From assembly GCA_950097015.1 (NCBI GenBank), contig CATNEN010000041.1:3141501-3205500 (forward strand): DNA of 64,000 nt, read 5' to 3'. Of the stretch, positions 10,934-22,400 are shown piece by piece (position 1 is the stretch's first letter; each line of letters starts with the position of its first letter). Source of the stretch: Macrostomum hystrix (taxonomy: Eukaryota > Platyhelminthes > Macrostomidae). The notes under the pieces were generated by a model. That model made no database searches. It worked only from the letters and a program-made list of their open reading frames with translations, and was not told the origin of the DNA. Position numbers and translations under genes: made by a program.

Positions 10934-11680
10934 GCCGGCTATATAGATCTGTGAAGTCAGAGCTGACTGGGATAAACCAGGGCTATAGATCTGTGAAGTC
11001 AGAGCTGACTGGGATAAACCAGGGCTATAGATATGTAAAGTCAGAGCTGACTGGGATAAACCAAGGCTATAGATCTGTAAAGTCAGAGCTGACTGGGATA
11101 AACCAGGGCTATAGATCTGTGAAGTCAGAGCTGACTGGGATAAACCAGGGCTATAGATATGTAAAGTCAGAGCTGACTGGCATAAACCAGGGCTATAGAT
11201 CTGTGAAGTCAGAGCTGACTGGGATAAACCAGGGCTATAGATATGTAAAGTCAGAGCTGACTGGGATAAACCAAGGCTATAGATATGTAAAGTCAGAGCT
11301 GACTGGGATAAACCAGGGCTATAGATATGTAAAGTCAGAGCTGACTGGGATAAACCAAGGCTATAGATATGTAAAGTCAGAGCTGACTGGGATAAACCAA
11401 GGCTATAGATCTGTAAAGTCAGAGCTGACTGGGATAAACCAGGGCTATAGATATGTAAAGTCAGAGCTGACTGGGATAAACCAAGGCTATAGATATGTAA
11501 AGTCAGAGCTGACTGGGATAAACCAAGGCTATAGATATGTAAAGTCAGAGCTGACTGGGATAAACCAGGGCTATAGATCTGTAAAGTCAGAGCTGACTGG
11601 GATAAACCAAGGCTATAGATATGTAAAGTCAGAGCTGACTGGGATAAACCAAGGCTATAGATATGTAAAGTCATGGTCAA
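10934..11680. repeat. 42-bp minisatellite
   Basis: About 17-18 copies of a 42-bp unit containing AAGTCAGAGCTGACTGGGAT, with alternating GATCTGTGAAG, GATCTGTAAAG and GATATGTAAAG variants. AGTCAGAGCTGACT is a near-perfect inverted repeat within each unit. Open reading frames across it on both strands reflect the unit length only. Confidence 0.93.
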
Positions 11681-12540
11681 GTCCGAGAGTATGACAAATT
11701 TTACGTGTGATTCGCGTTACGCGTTGGCGAATGACATCGCGAAAGCCGCTCGGCGTAACATTTTATTAATTAAAACTCAATTAACACTGTGGGTGTTGCG
11801 CAATGTGCTACTGTCAGTACCACACTGAGTGCGAGCACTTATACTGGCAGTGTTCATTTCTGTGCTTAGCATTTGATTGAAACTTGCTGCTGCAACGTGA
11901 AGCATCACACTGGCGGATCACAATGATTGCAAGTGCAGTTGTACAATGCAGTACAGGTACAGCAGTTACTGTACAATACTAGGCCAAACAATCTTACAGA
12001 TGGCAGCGGTGCAATACGAGTATATAAATTAATACTGAGCCGTTCGTGCAAGCGGCGTGTAAAGTTGTGTCGCACATCTCAAACGAATCACGTGACTGCG
12101 GCGGGTCTTGGGACTTCAAGGCAGATCAGTGTGACTATTACAATTATTAGTATAACCTGGGGCTGGACTAAGCAATTTTAGATTTATGATTAAGTCATTT
12201 CGAACTAATCAACGCTATATAGTGTCTGTTGTTTTTTCGAGTTGCTTACGTCTACTAAACTTGTCTAGTACTAAATACAACTCCTTGAGTACTTAGCGGC
12301 TCGAAAGTATTCCCCAGTTGAACTATGCTGTACAACACAGCCATTATTAAATAATAATGGGGATGATATATCTGGGCTTGATGGGAACTTTTTGGGCACA
12401 GACTTCAGTCAGATAATGGGCCTTAGTTTCTTTCGCAACTTGGTCGCTACAGTTGAAGCAGCTGGACAGCACCTCAGCTTCTGCGGTAGCTGAAGGCAGA
12501 AAGGCCTCTGTGAGGGCAGCGGCAGCGGCGGCGGCAGCAG
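11681..12540. other. Unique sequence between arrays, no gene seen
   Basis: About 860 bp of non-repetitive sequence between the 42-bp and 49/51-bp arrays. No exon, RNA gene or element recognised. Confidence 0.4.
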
Positions 12541-12549
12541 AGACGGCAA

Positions 12550-14731
12550 GGAGTGGCTACCTGTGAAGGGTTCAGGGAGATCGGTGCCTGCATGAGTGAC
12601 TGTGGCAGCATGTGAAGGGTTCAGGGAGATCGGTGCCTGCATGAGTGACTGTGGCAGCCTGTGAAGGGCTCAGGGAGATCGGGACCTGCATGAGTGACTG
12701 TGGCAGCCTGTGAAGGGCTCAGGGAGATCGGGACCTGCATGAGTGACTGTGGCAGCCTGTAAAGGGTTCAGGTTGGTCTATATGGCTGCATGAGTGACTG
12801 TGGCAGCCTGTGAAGGGTTCAGGGTGGTCTATGGCTGCATTAGTGACTGTGGCAGCCTGTAAAGGGTTCAGGGTGGTCTATGGCTGCATGAGTGACTGTG
12901 GCAGCCTGTGAAGGGTTCAGGGTGGTCTATATGGCTGCATGAGTGACTGTGGCAGCCTGTAAAGGCTCCAGGGTGGTCTATATGGCTGCATGAGTGACTG
13001 TGGCAGCCTGTGAAGGGTTCAGGGTGGTCTATGGCTGCATGAGTGACTGTGGCAGCCTGTAAAGGGTTCAGGGTGGTCTATGGCTGCATGAGTGACTGTG
13101 GCAGCCTGTGAAGGGTTCAGGGTGGTCTATGGCTGCATGAGTGACTGTGGCAGCCTGTGAAGGGTTCAGGGTGGTCTATATGGCTGCATGAGTGACTGTG
13201 GCAGCCTGTGAAGGTTTCAGGGTTGTCTATGGCTGCATGAGTGACTGTGGCAGCCTGTGAAGGGTTCAGGGTGGTCTATGGCTGCATGAGTGACTGTGGC
13301 AGCCTGTGAAGGGTTCAGGGTGGTCTATGGCTGCATGAGTGACTGTGGCAGCCTGTAAATGGTTCAGGGTGGTCTATATGGCTGCATGAGTGACTGTGGC
13401 AGCCTGTGAAGGGTTCAGGGTGGTCTATGGCTGCATGAGTGACTGTGGCAGCCTGTGAAGGGTTCAGGGTGGTCTATATGGCTGCATGAGTGACTGTGGC
13501 AGCCTGTGAAGGGTTCAGGGTGGTCTATGGCTGCATGAGTGACTGTGGCAGCCTGTAAAGGGTTCAGGGTGGTCTATATGGCTGCATGAGTGACTGTGGC
13601 AGCCTGTGAAGGTTTCAGGGTTGTCTATGGCTGCATGAGTGACTGTGGCAGCCTGTGAAGGGCTCAGGGAGATCGGGACCTGCATGAGTGACTGTGGCAG
13701 CCTGTAAAGGGTTCAGGTTGGTCTATATGGCTGCATGAGTGACTGTGGCAGCCTGTGAAGGGTTCAGGGTGGTCTATGGCTGCATTAGTGACTGTGGCAG
13801 CCTGTAAAGGGTTCAGGGTGGTCTATGGCTGCATGAGTGACTGTGGCAGCCTGTGAAGGGTTCAGGGTGGTCTATATGGCTGCATGAGTGACTGTGGCAG
13901 CCTGTAAAGGCTCCAGGGTGGTCTATATGGCTGCATGAGTGACTGTGGCAGCCTGTGAAGGGTTCAGGGTGGTCTATGGCTGCATGAGTGACTGTGGCAG
14001 CCTGTAAAGGGTTCAGGGTGGTCTATGGCTGCATGAGTGACTGTGGCAGCCTGTGAAGGGTTCAGGGTGGTCTATGGCTGCATGAGTGACTGTGGCAGCC
14101 TGTGAAGGGTTCAGGGTGGTCTATATGGCTGCATGAGTGACTGTGGCAGCCTGTGAAGGTTTCAGGGTTGTCTATGGCTGCATGAGTGACTGTGGCAGCC
14201 TGTGAAGGGTTCAGGGTGGTCTATGGCTGCATGAGTGACTGTGGCAGCCTGTGAAGGGTTCAGGGTGGTCTATGGCTGCATGAGTGACTGTGGCAGCCTG
14301 TAAATGGTTCAGGGTGGTCTATATGGCTGCATGAGTGACTGTGGCAGCCTTTGAAGGGTTCAGGGTGGTCTATGGCTGCATGAGTGACTGTGGCAGCCTG
14401 TGAAGGGTTCAGGGTGGTCTATATGGCTGCATGAGTGACTGTGGCAGCCTGTGAAGGGTTCAGGGTGGTCTATGGCTGCATGAGTGACTGTGGCAGCCTG
14501 TAAAGGGTTCAGGGTGGTCTATATGGCTGCATGAGTGACTGTGGCAGCCTGTGAAGGTTTCAGGGTTGTCTATGGCTGCATGAGTGACTGTGGCAGCCTG
14601 TGAAGGGTTCAGGGTGGTCTATATGGCTGCATGAGTGACTGTGGCAGCCTGTGAAGGTTTCAGGGTTGTCTATGGCTGCATGAGTGACTGTGGCAGCCTG
14701 TGAAGGGTTCAGGGTGGTCTATGGCTGCATG
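12550..14731. repeat. 49/51-bp minisatellite with a 945-bp higher-order duplication
   Basis: Roughly 43 copies of a unit containing GCATGAGTGACTGTGGCAGC, in 49- and 51-bp forms (TCTATGG versus TCTATATGG). Marker variants recur at a spacing of 945 bp: CAGGTTGG at 12769 and 13714, and AAAGGCTCCAGG at 12961 and 13906. A block of about 19 units has therefore been duplicated as a whole. Confidence 0.93.
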
Positions 14732-15189
14732 AGCTTTAACACCTCGCAGTATCAGTAACGAAGTGGACTGCATTTGAAGAAAACATATTTGAATTAGTTC
14801 TTAATGAATTCTTCTAAATGATACGAGTATATCATAGCGAGAAAATTTGCGTACTAATAGAAGCAAAAGCAACTGTTGCCACTGCACCAGATTACTCGTG
14901 CATTACGAGCTAGCTAGAAAGCTTTTAGCTAGATTTCCAGTGCAGGCAATGGGCTAAATTTCATTTCGAGGTCATTTTGGCTCTGCAACAAAACTGGAAA
15001 GCGCCGGCTGCGTCAGTCCGCTCGGGCACACCGGGGTGTTTCATCAGTGCGGATTCACTTGCACTTTATCTGCTTAGCGGCCAAACCCTGTGCAGCCCCG
15101 AAACCAGCTCTTACTGGCGTCTGCTGATTTGAGAACTGGAAGGAAGCCATCGACTTGCTCGTGCGACAGGCTGCGAGGCACCGGCAGTT
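14732..15189. other. Unique spacer, no gene seen
   Basis: About 460 bp of non-repetitive DNA between arrays. Nothing coding or structural recognised. Confidence 0.4.
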
Positions 15190-15700
15190 TTAGCTGTTTA
15201 TCTGCTTCTTTAGCTGGTTATGTGCTACTTTAGCTGTTTATCTGCTACTTTAGCTGTTTATCTGCTTCTTTAGCTGTTTATCTGCTTCTTTAGCTGTTTA
15301 TGTGCTACTTTAGCTGTTTATCTGCTACTTTAGCTGTTTATGTGCTACTTTAGCTGTTTATCTGCTTCTTTAGCTGGTTATGTGCTAATTTAGCTGTTTA
15401 TGTGCTACTTTAGCTGTTTATGTGCTACTTTAGCTGTTTATGTGCTACTTTAGCTGTTTATGCGCTTCTTTAGCTGTTTATGTGCTTCTTTAGCTGGTTA
15501 TGTGCTACTTTAGCTGTTTATCTGCTTCTTTAGCTGTTTATCTGCTTCTTTAGCTGTTTATCTGCTTCTTTAGCTGTTTATGTGCTAATTTAGCTGTTTA
15601 TCTGCTACTTTAGCTGTTTATCTGCTACTTTAGCTGTTTATGTGCTTCTTTAGCTGTTTATGTGCTACTTAAGCTGTTCATGTGCTACTTAAGCTGTTAG
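15190..15700. repeat. 20-bp minisatellite
   Basis: About 25 copies of a 20-bp unit of the form TTTAGCTGTTTATSTGCTWC. It lies downstream of the Kv2 stop codon on that gene's strand. Confidence 0.93.
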
Positions 15701-15721
15701 CTGGCGAATGGCCACTGTTAC

Positions 15722-16230
15722 CCATGGTCATAAGTACACTGGGAATTAACTGCACATGGTCATAAGTACGCTGGGAATTAACTGCACATGGTCATAAGTA
15801 CGCTGGGAATTAACTGCACATGGTCATAAGTACGCTGGGAATTAACTGCACATGGTCATAAGTACGCTGGGAATTAACTGCACATGGTCATAAGTACGCT
15901 GGGAATTAACTGCACATGGTCATAAGTACGCTGGGAATTAACTGCACATGGTCATAAGTACGCTGGGAATTAACTGCACATGGTCATAAGTACGCTGGGA
16001 ATTAACTGCACATGGCCATAAGTACGCTGGGAATTAACTGCACATGGTCATAAGTACGCTGGGAATTAACTGCACATGGTCATAAGTACGCTGGGAATTA
16101 ACTGCACATGGTCATAAGTACGCTGGGAATTAACTGCACATGGTCATAAGTACGCTGGGAATTAACTGCACATGGTCATAAGTACGCTGGGAATTAACTG
16201 CACATGGTCATAAGTACGCTGGGAATTACC
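15722..16230. repeat. 32-bp minisatellite abutting the Kv2 stop codon
   Basis: About 16 nearly identical copies of a 32-bp unit containing CATAAGTACGCTGGGAATTA. Only two substitutions were noticed in the array. The last unit ends about 7 bp from the predicted Kv2 stop codon (16237-16239), so the Kv2 3' UTR would begin inside the array. Confidence 0.93.
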
Positions 16231-16236
16231 TTCGCT

Positions 16237-16484
16237 TCACGGGGCTGCGTCGCTGGCCGCCTCCGACAGTCCGGAGTCCAGCTGATGCAGCCCGGTGAAG
16301 CTGGACAAATCTTCCACAATCGCCTCCATCCTGGTAGGTGGCGTGGAGTCTTTGTTTTTCAGGATGCTGTGCTGCTGCTGCTGCTGAGGCTGGGCGGCAG
16401 GGGTTCTGGGCAGCTCCGGGCTCGGAGTCGCTGAGGTTGGCGAGGAGGCACCGCAGTCGGATCTTGGCAGGAGGCGCCTGGACT
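16237..16484 (-). CDS. Shab: Kv2 exon 4 (predicted terminal exon)
   Basis: An acceptor (ACTCACAG) lies before 16484. In the phase left by exon 3 it reads Ser/Pro-rich sequence, a five-Gln run, then [14 protein letters not shown] and [20 protein letters not shown] before TGA at 16239-16237. There is no other gene nearby on this strand to own it. An AG two bases further in would shift the frame, so the exact boundary is uncertain. Confidence 0.55.
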
Positions 16485-19400
16485 CTGTGAGTTGCGTCAG
16501 GCAGTGGGAGCGGAGTGAATGCGGGTCCTCAAATGGGCGGGAACTCTTAGAAAACGGGGAGTGTACTCGGGCTCTGCCTGTTCTTCTAGCAGCAACTCAA
16601 CTGGAGGGGCATTGTCTAACTCGGGAATAAATTCAGAATCTGGGCAGCGAATTCTCGAGTGCCACAAGCGCAGACTCGATAGAGAGATTGAGAACGACGG
16701 AGTGGCAGACAGAGTCACTCGATATGAAGCAGGCTCCCATGCCCAAGTATTTGAAGCCGAATTTAATTCAAGGCATCAATGTCGGCATGACTTCGCGATT
16801 CCCAGACATGAGTTCTCTGGGTCTCATTGTGGCTCACTGGGAAGGCCCGGCTGTCTGGGCCGGCTGCCTGTACGCTAGCGGAGAGGCTCGCCCGTCCCAG
16901 GGGGCTCCGGGGTACAACCGCGGCTGCAGAAAATTTGCATTCGCGGTCTGAGTACGCCTCAATCGCCCTCCCCTTCCTCTCTCTCGTGAGCATAGTCATC
17001 TTTTCCAAGCGAAGCGCGCCCAGTTTAGACAAACTGGAGAGTGTCCGGCCGCTCTGATCTGCTGCTGCAGAGAGCGGAGAGATAGGGAGGGAGCGGCTGG
17101 GCTGGAAGGCATTCGCCAGGATTAATCAGCTGCTCCGCTGGCCCACTAGGCCCGGCTGGCGCTTCGCCGAAGTCACGGCAGCGGCGGAGATCGACACGTG
17201 GAGAACGAAGCGCCTGTTAATTGGGTGCTCGCCCTGGGCCAAGGAGGCCGGGACGACTCGCAACTTCGGAGCTTCCAAATGAGCTGAGGGAACTGTTCGC
17301 TCCGATGATGCGATTCGGCACTGCCAGCGAGATAGTCCGTTGTTGAAGTAGAATGTTGGTACTAACAAGAGCTGAGGGTAGAACACTAGAGATTGATATG
17401 GGGATATGTCTTATAGGGATATGGGGATATGTCTTACAGGGATATGGGGATATGTCTTATAGGGATATGGGGATATGTCTTATAGGGATATGGGGATATG
17501 TCTTATAGGGATATGGGGATATGTCTTATTGGGATATGGGGATATGTCTTATAGGGATATGGGGATATGTCTTATAGGGATATGGGGATATGTCTTATAG
17601 GGATATGGGGATGTCTTATTGGGATACAAGACAAAAGCTATAGTTTCTATCATTTCTAAATGTTTAAATCTGGCATTCCATGCAGAGACACACTGCTGCT
17701 CCAGAACATAAATCACAAGCTGTCACTTCTACTTCAATGAAATTCTGTTTCTATTTCTAAGAAGTACGAGCTAAATGCTAAAATAAGACCAGGTAAAACA
17801 AAAAACGAAACAAGCCGGTGACAGAAAATATTCGTTGAGGTCTAGTTGAGATGAGCACTGAGAGTCATGAGCACACATACTCAACGGGTGCAATGGGTGA
17901 CAGATTTGCGGCAAAGAAAACTTTATCAAAAGCTCAGGTGTCGGGAAAAGACTAAAGTTGAAATAAACAGAAAGTAAGGTCTAAGATCTAGAAATAATAA
18001 AATGCCGGCCACATCTACTGGCTGGTCAGAGGAAACTTCAGGTCAGGTGGTAAGTGATAAGCTGAGTAAAGTTAACAATAATACATTGCATTACAATTCT
18101 ATACAGTGTTTGCCGCTCTGCTCTGTTAGTTCAGCATGTCGCGACATTCTCATGTTCTTTCTAAATCCCCTCTGAGTTCATTCCAGCTAACCCAGCTGAC
18201 TCTGCTCAAATTGTCTGGCTCTCTCGCCATCTTCTGATTGGTCCATCGCCCGCCCTTGAGGCTCGGTCTCTTGACCTGTACCACACCTGGTCCTCTTATC
18301 CTAGCGCCACCGCCCAGTATGAGGGGCTTTAGCTACACCTGGGACTTTGTACCACACCTGGTCCTCTTATCCTAGCGCCGCCGCCCAGTTTGAGGGGCTT
18401 TAGCTACACCTGGGGCTTTGTGTCTCGCATTGTTTCTAAGGCCCTTACATCAGTTCACAGTGGCGGCATCGAGCTGCAGTCGGTGTCAGTTGCTTCCAGT
18501 CGGCGCCCCTGTCTCTCGCCCGCGTGCTTACCCGCACTGCCGGGCCTCAGACGAAGGCCGGCGACTTTCCTTTCCCCAGCAGCGCCCTTCTCTCTGGGGA
18601 TCGCGGCGGCATGGAATTAGGGCCGGGGGGCGGAGCGGCTGAGGCCGGGGCTGCGAAGGCGCATCATGAAAGTTGCGGAAAGCGGCCCATAGCAACCCAC
18701 TCTCCAGCGCTAACAAAGTCGAATAAGACGCTGCGCACTTATAGCTTCAAAAACTGGAAACTCATGGCCAGATATCGCAAAATATTCAATCTCAAATTGA
18801 TTAATGGCTCGTACGAGCTATGCAGCAAGAAATACGGACTGCCGGCATTCAATCAGGCTGATGAATGCGCGGCATGCACAGCTGGCGATGTACGCTCGTG
18901 CTTTGACATGATTGGACCGGAAATGCTTTGACTGTTGCATGCTGCATCTTGCAGTGGGATCTGTGAGAGCTGTGCGATCTGTGAGAGCTGTGCGATCTGT
19001 GAGAGCTGTGCGAGCTGTAAGATATGTGAGAGCTGTGAGAATTGTGCGAGCTCTGAGAGTTTTAAGAGCTGTGAGAGTTTTAAGAGCTGTGAGAGTTTTA
19101 AGAGCTGTGAGAGTTTTAAGAGCTGTGAGAGTTTTGAGAGCTGTGAGAGTTTTAAGAGCTGTGAGAGTTTTAAGAGCTGTGAGAGTTTTAAGAGCTGTGA
19201 GAGTTTTGAGAGCTGTGAGAGTTTTAAGAGCTGTGAGAGTTTTAAGAGCTGTGAGAGTTTTAAGAGCTGTGAGAGTTTTGAGAGCTGTGAGAGTTTTGAG
19301 AGCTGTGAGAGTTTTGAGAGCTGTGAGAGTTTTAAGAGCTGTGAGAGTTTTAAGAGCTGTGAGAGTTTTAAGAGCTGTGAGAGTTTTGAGAGCTGTGAGA

Positions 19401-22400
19401 GTTTTGAGAGCTGTGAGAGTTTTGAGAGCTGTGAGAGTTTTAAGAGCTGTGAGAGTTTTAAGAGCTGTGAGAGTTTTAAGAGCTGTGAGAGTTTTAAGAG
19501 CTGTGAGAGTTTTAAGAGCTGTGAGACTTTTAAGAGCTGTGAGAGTAGTCACAGCTGTGAGAGCAGTGAGAGCAGAAACAGCTGTGAGAGCTGTGAGAAC
19601 AGTGAGTATGGGAGATCAGTTAATCCATAATATGCTCACTGAACTGCAACTTTATAAAGGGGTGAGAAAGATGAGCAGCATAGAAATATAACTGGCTAAA
19701 AGCTTTCGGAAGTGAATGAAAGTGAAATGCGCCAGGCCATAAACAAACAAACTGTGATGCCCGGAGTCGCTGGCCAAGCTGCTCTCTAATGGCTTGTGTG
19801 ATTCCGCTAAAATTGAATTTGCTTTACGCAGCAGTTTGCAGCTGTCTTACCTGGCGAATTGGAGGATGAAACCTGCAGCTCCTTTTTCGAGTTTTTGAAG
19901 CGGTCCTTCAAGGTCTTCTTCTTTGCTGGGGCAATCGGCGGAGACGCGGCTGACGTCATTGGCAGCGGCGGAGGTGACGGCGTGTGCAGCTCCTCGTCCT
20001 CCGGCGCGAAGTGGATTTTCTCGCGTCGCTGCGGTGGCAGGCGCAGAGGCTGAGGCGGCGAGTGGCGACAGGCGGGACAGGAGGCCCTAAGCGACAGGCT
20101 GGGCGACTGGTTGTTGGAGCGGCCCTGAGGAACTGCTGTCGAGCAGGTGGTGCCCGTGGCAGACGAGTCACTGCGGTCTCTGTGGCTCTCAACTGCTGAT
20201 GTTGGCTGCTGCTGCTGTGGCTCCACCGGGGAGCCGGGCGCGTGGCTGTTGCAGGTGAGGTAGCTGTCAGAGCTGGCCAGGCTGTGGCTGTGGCTGGTCA
20301 AGTCCGGCCGACTGATCAAGGATGGCGTGGCGGTAGCCGCTGCTGCAGCGGCCGTGGCTGCGGCGCTGAGGCTTCGAGGCAGACTGGCCTCCCGGCAAGG
20401 CTGCAACTGGTACTGCGGGGGCGGTGGGAGCTGCGTCTGCTGCTGATGCTGCTGAAAGCGCATGGCTCCGCGCTGAACACCAAGGAGCTCATCTTCGGAG
20501 TCGATGTAAAGAATTTCCTGAAAATGTATTATTTGTAGACACGAATTGGCTGGAGCTCGGGAAATCAAGCATTTCCCTGCGAGAGAAAGTCTACAGACAG
20601 CCAGCATCTACACGTACAAAAAGGAGGCCTCTTTATCTACAATTCGCGACAGCGAGTGCGCATGTACTTTCTCTATAGTGCAAAAGGACACAGTTAACGA
20701 TCAGCTGAATTCACTCGCCTGCCGGCCTCCTCGGCTCACCGCTGCGCCGAGGGTAGCAGCCGACGCCTGTTGCTGCTGCTGCTGTTGATGAGAGCTGACT
20801 GGTGGACCCGTCCGCCCACTCTTAAGCATCCAGGAGGCCCGGAGTTCGCGCCCTCCGTCGGACCTCTCGAATGAAACTGCTGCTCCGACGTCGTGAGAGT
20901 TGTCGACACCGCTGCCACCGCCTGCGCCTGGATTCTGGAAGAATACCAGAGGCTCCAGTTCCTGATGCTGCTCATGATGAAGATGCCGGTGATGGTGCTG
21001 GTGATGCTGGAGGAAATTTTGCAGCTGCTGCTGGCGCTCAGAGCAGCCGCCCGAGCTGCCGCCGCTCACCCGGTCGGCGCCGATACCGCCTCCTGCGATG
21101 CCGGCTCCTGTTGATGCTCCGCCACCGACTGCGCTGGCGCTCTCGTGGCTGGCTCGTCGGCGAGCGGTGGAGGCAATCGAGATGAGGCTGCCCTTCCGCT
21201 TGGCAGCGTCGATGGCCTCCATGCGGCGCTGGGCCTTCTCCCGGCGCGACTGCTCCTTATAGTACTCGGCGAAGTTGTTGACGATAATAGGTATCGGCAG
21301 GGCCACCACGAGAACGCCGCAAATGCAGCAGACGCTGCCCACAAGCTTGCCAAGGAAGGTCTTTGGCACAATGTCACCATAGCCAACTGTTGTCATGGTG
21401 ATGGCAGCCCACCAGAATGTGGCGGGGATGGACTTAAAGGGATTCGGCTTATCTCCTTCGCCTGGTTCGTCCTTCTCGGCGAAGTAGGCAAGGCTGGAGA
21501 AGAGCAGGACGCCCAGCAGCACGAACATGATGAGCAGTCCCAGCTCCTTGTAGCTGCGCCTGAGCGTGTAGCCCAGCGACTGCAGGCCGGTGGAGTGTCG
21601 GGCGAGCTTCAGGACACGCAGGATGCGCAGGATGCGGAAGATCTGCACGATCTTGCGCACGGAGGTCAGCGAAGTGTACGAGTCGCCGCTGCTATCGTCC
21701 TGCAGGCTGCGCATGAGGATGAGGGACAGGTAGTACGGCACTATGGCGATCAGGTCGATCACGTTCATGGGCCCCTTTAGGAACTTGCAGGTGTCAGGCG
21801 AGGCCCAGAGCCGCAGCACGTACTCCAGGGTGAACCACACGATGCAGACCGCCTCCACGATCTCCAGCTTGGGGTTGTCCTCCATGGTGTACACCGGGGT
21901 GCTGTTGGCGACAGTCTTTGTGTGGTTTAGCTGCAGCTCCGGGATCGTGTTCAGGGTCAGGCCTACCGTGGACAGCACGATGAACAGAATGGAGATTATC
22001 GCCACCACCTGCGGGTCGGCGACAGAATGGGTGGAAAACTGATAGCGAGTCCAAGAAGCTGGTTGCGTCATCTGCAGAGGCAGCTGAGAATTATCAGCCG
22101 ATAATCTCTTTCAGCTACAAAACTGGTCACAAAATTCATTCGTCCCGCTGCGTGATTCGATGCTGGAATGCTTGAATAACCAGTTACTCAGCGCACTTGG
22201 CATGATAGCTTTGTACTTTTAGCAAATATGTTCATCAGGTTGAACTATAAGTGCAGAGGAAATGCGGCCAGTGAAAGTGCATTTCAATGATCAGTAAAAA
22301 ATAGATCGGATGTCCCGATATCGCTGCCTCAGGTGGCTCGAATTCACGAACAACACTCAGGAAGTACATGTGTGCTGACTAACGAAAGGCATACAAACAG

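Larger units (their letters stand above)
16485..19850 (-). other. Kv2 intron 3
   Basis: 3.4-kb intron between predicted exons 3 and 4. It contains a 23-bp array (17390-17628), a 65-bp duplication (18277-18420) and an 18-bp array (18955-19560). No additional exon could be supported, though an alternative exon in 17.0-18.9 kb cannot be excluded. Confidence 0.5.
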
